Below are positions 55,874-56,578 of a stretch of DNA of 56,578 nt, piece after piece. The notes under the pieces are model-generated. The model had not been told where the DNA came from and did not search any database. It was given only the letters and a program-made list of their open reading frames with translations. Made by a program: the position numbers and the translations under genes. Origin of the DNA: a virus; the IMG/VR virus record IMGVR_UViG_3300046616_000274, positions 1 to 56,578 of that record. The stretch is one strand, 5' to 3'. How positions within the stretch are numbered: position 1 is the first letter of the stretch; each line of letters opens with the position of its first letter.

Positions 55874-56250
55874 GCGCTCCGGGAAGCCACACCGCCTACA
55901 ACCCCTTGGTTGCCAAATACCCGATGAGTTGGCCTCCGCGAGGGTGTAACTGGTGTGGCGACGAAGAAATGATCTGGGCCTATCCCGTCGGCCATGTCAA
56001 TTTCCCCCGCGTAAATCCCGCAGATGGGGAAGAACTCACCATCGGGAATCATGCACAGCAGTGGTATGCCTGTGCACGATGTAAGACGCATATTGACGAA
56101 GGCCGCTTGGATGAATTGGCCGAAATCCTGGGAAAGCCTCAAGGCTACTGGGACCCCCTTATTGAGGCCAAACTCCAGCGTGCCGGAACGACCTGGGGGA
56201 TGTCCTGGACCAGGCGCAGGATGAAGGGGAACCGAGCGAACCCCCGCTAG
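55870..56250 (+). CDS. Small protein with paired Cys motifs, third gene of the graspetide locus
   Basis: 126 residues from ATG 55870, overlapping the ligase stop as ATGA, so co-translated. CNWCGDEE (about residue 25) and CARCKTHIDEGR (about 66) form a likely zinc ribbon. It holds the place where related loci often have a methyltransferase, but shows no SAM motif. Role unknown; could be a partner, tailoring or immunity factor. Confidence 0.65.
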   Translation: MSAPGSHTAYNPLVAKYPMSWPPRGCNWCGDEEMIWAYPVGHVNFPRVNPADGEELTIGNHAQQWYACARCKTHIDEGRLDELAEILGKPQGYWDPLIEAKLQRAGTTWGMSWTRRRMKGNRANPR

Positions 56251-56270
56251 ACAGTTGCTGTACCCAGGAG

Positions 56271-56296
56271 GCCCCGGCTCTAGTTGGCCGGGGCTT
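56271..56296 (+). terminator. Terminator after the graspetide locus
   Basis: GCCCCGGC (56271-56278) pairs with GCCGGGGC (56287-56294), followed by TTC. Confidence 0.65.
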
Positions 56297-56318
56297 CGTT
56301 GTGTCTAGAGGTCTCTGA

Positions 56319-56341
56319 GAGGGGGGTATAAAACCCCCCTC
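56319..56341. other. GC hairpin with AT-rich loop
   Basis: GAGGGGGG (56319-56326), loop TATAAAA, CCCCCCTC (56334-56341). It lies between the terminator and the 16-base repeat. Confidence 0.5.
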
Positions 56342-56348
56342 AATATAA

Positions 56349-56364
56349 ATGTAGGTGTCCTCTG
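56349..56364 (+). repeat. 16-base repeat, copy 2
   Basis: ATGTAGGTGTCCTCTG, identical to 33387-33402 and on the same strand. It follows AATATAA, an AT-rich stretch, again in noncoding DNA. Confidence 0.55.
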
Positions 56365-56578
56365 AGGCAGATCGGGACAGCAGTGTGAGGCACGGAACAT
56401 TATTGTTGCTACATCAGTAGTTGATGCAACGTTCCGAGGCCGGCAGGGCCCCAAGAAGGGGCCAGAAGGGCCCGAAAGGGACAAGAATCGGGTAACAGCA
56501 CAGCAACAAGTGATGTAACGTTCCCCGCGGCTTGTGCCCTTGTGAAATTGTTGATACCCGTACACGATGGAAGAAACA

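Larger units (their letters stand above)
56295..56578. other. Noncoding right end
   Basis: No gene seen. Holds a GC hairpin (56319-56341), the second 16-base repeat, the CATCA/TGATG inverted repeat (56412-56426), and TGATGyAACGTTCC twice (near 56422 and 56512). Motifs resemble those at 1-110, suggesting a bipartite noncoding region if ends are joined. Confidence 0.5.

Noticed and set aside
1-56578. CRISPR array
   Set aside because: No regularly spaced direct repeats with unique spacers were seen; repeated motifs are widely spaced hairpins or short sites.

Overview
The window reads as a complete or nearly complete genome of a temperate, long-tailed (siphovirus) phage of an actinobacterium, most likely Streptomyces. 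Evidence: a full head-tail-lysis operon with a 1,597-residue tape measure; an integrase and excisionase-like pair; actinobacterial families (Lsr2, DUF2637, DUF397, a Scr1/DUF5753-type XRE regulator, an SAV_5884-type ATP-grasp peptide maturase); frequent GTG/TTG starts; and a base composition that looks less GC-rich than a Streptomyces chromosome (judged by eye, not computed).

Layout. 1-1396 is a noncoding, strongly structured leader with repeated hairpins and an element resembling the host rRNA-operon leader. 1397-10756 (+) is a left arm of about 23 small genes, mostly unknown, plus a primase-helicase-like ATPase and an Lsr2 homologue; several genes end in hairpins that share the loop ATGAGTAG. 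A bidirectional terminator at 10774-10805 separates it from the late operon, which runs leftward from 31496 to 10857: small and large terminase, portal, scaffold, capsid, connectors, major tail, frameshifted chaperones, tape measure, distal tail and baseplate proteins, an SGNH-hydrolase tail protein, a CHAP-type peptidase, and the lysis cassette. A leftward array of eight recognisable tRNAs, one degenerate tRNA-like sequence and an HNH nuclease (31559-33066) lies upstream of it. 33067-33568 is a regulatory region.

33569-49226 (+) is the DNA-metabolism arm: HTH protein, PD-(D/E)XK nuclease, RecA/DnaB-like ATPase, endonuclease VII, a primase split into zinc and TOPRIM reading frames, metallophosphoesterase, B12-dependent ribonucleotide reductase, ThyX, a C5-methyltransferase, family A DNA polymerase, a lipoprotein, a SLOG-fold protein and dCMP deaminase, ending in an excisionase-like gene and a tyrosine integrase (49274-50467).

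50468-56250 is accessory DNA that looks host- or plasmid-derived: a winged-helix protein, a DUF2637 membrane protein, an XRE/DUF397 pair, a run of small genes, and then a three-gene graspetide (omega-ester peptide) locus: precursor peptide, ATP-grasp ligase and a small Cys-motif protein. If attP lies beside the integrase, this cargo would sit at one end of the prophage, as expected of a lysogenic-conversion module. The graspetide locus and the ATGAGTAG stem-loop family are the most interesting signals in the window.
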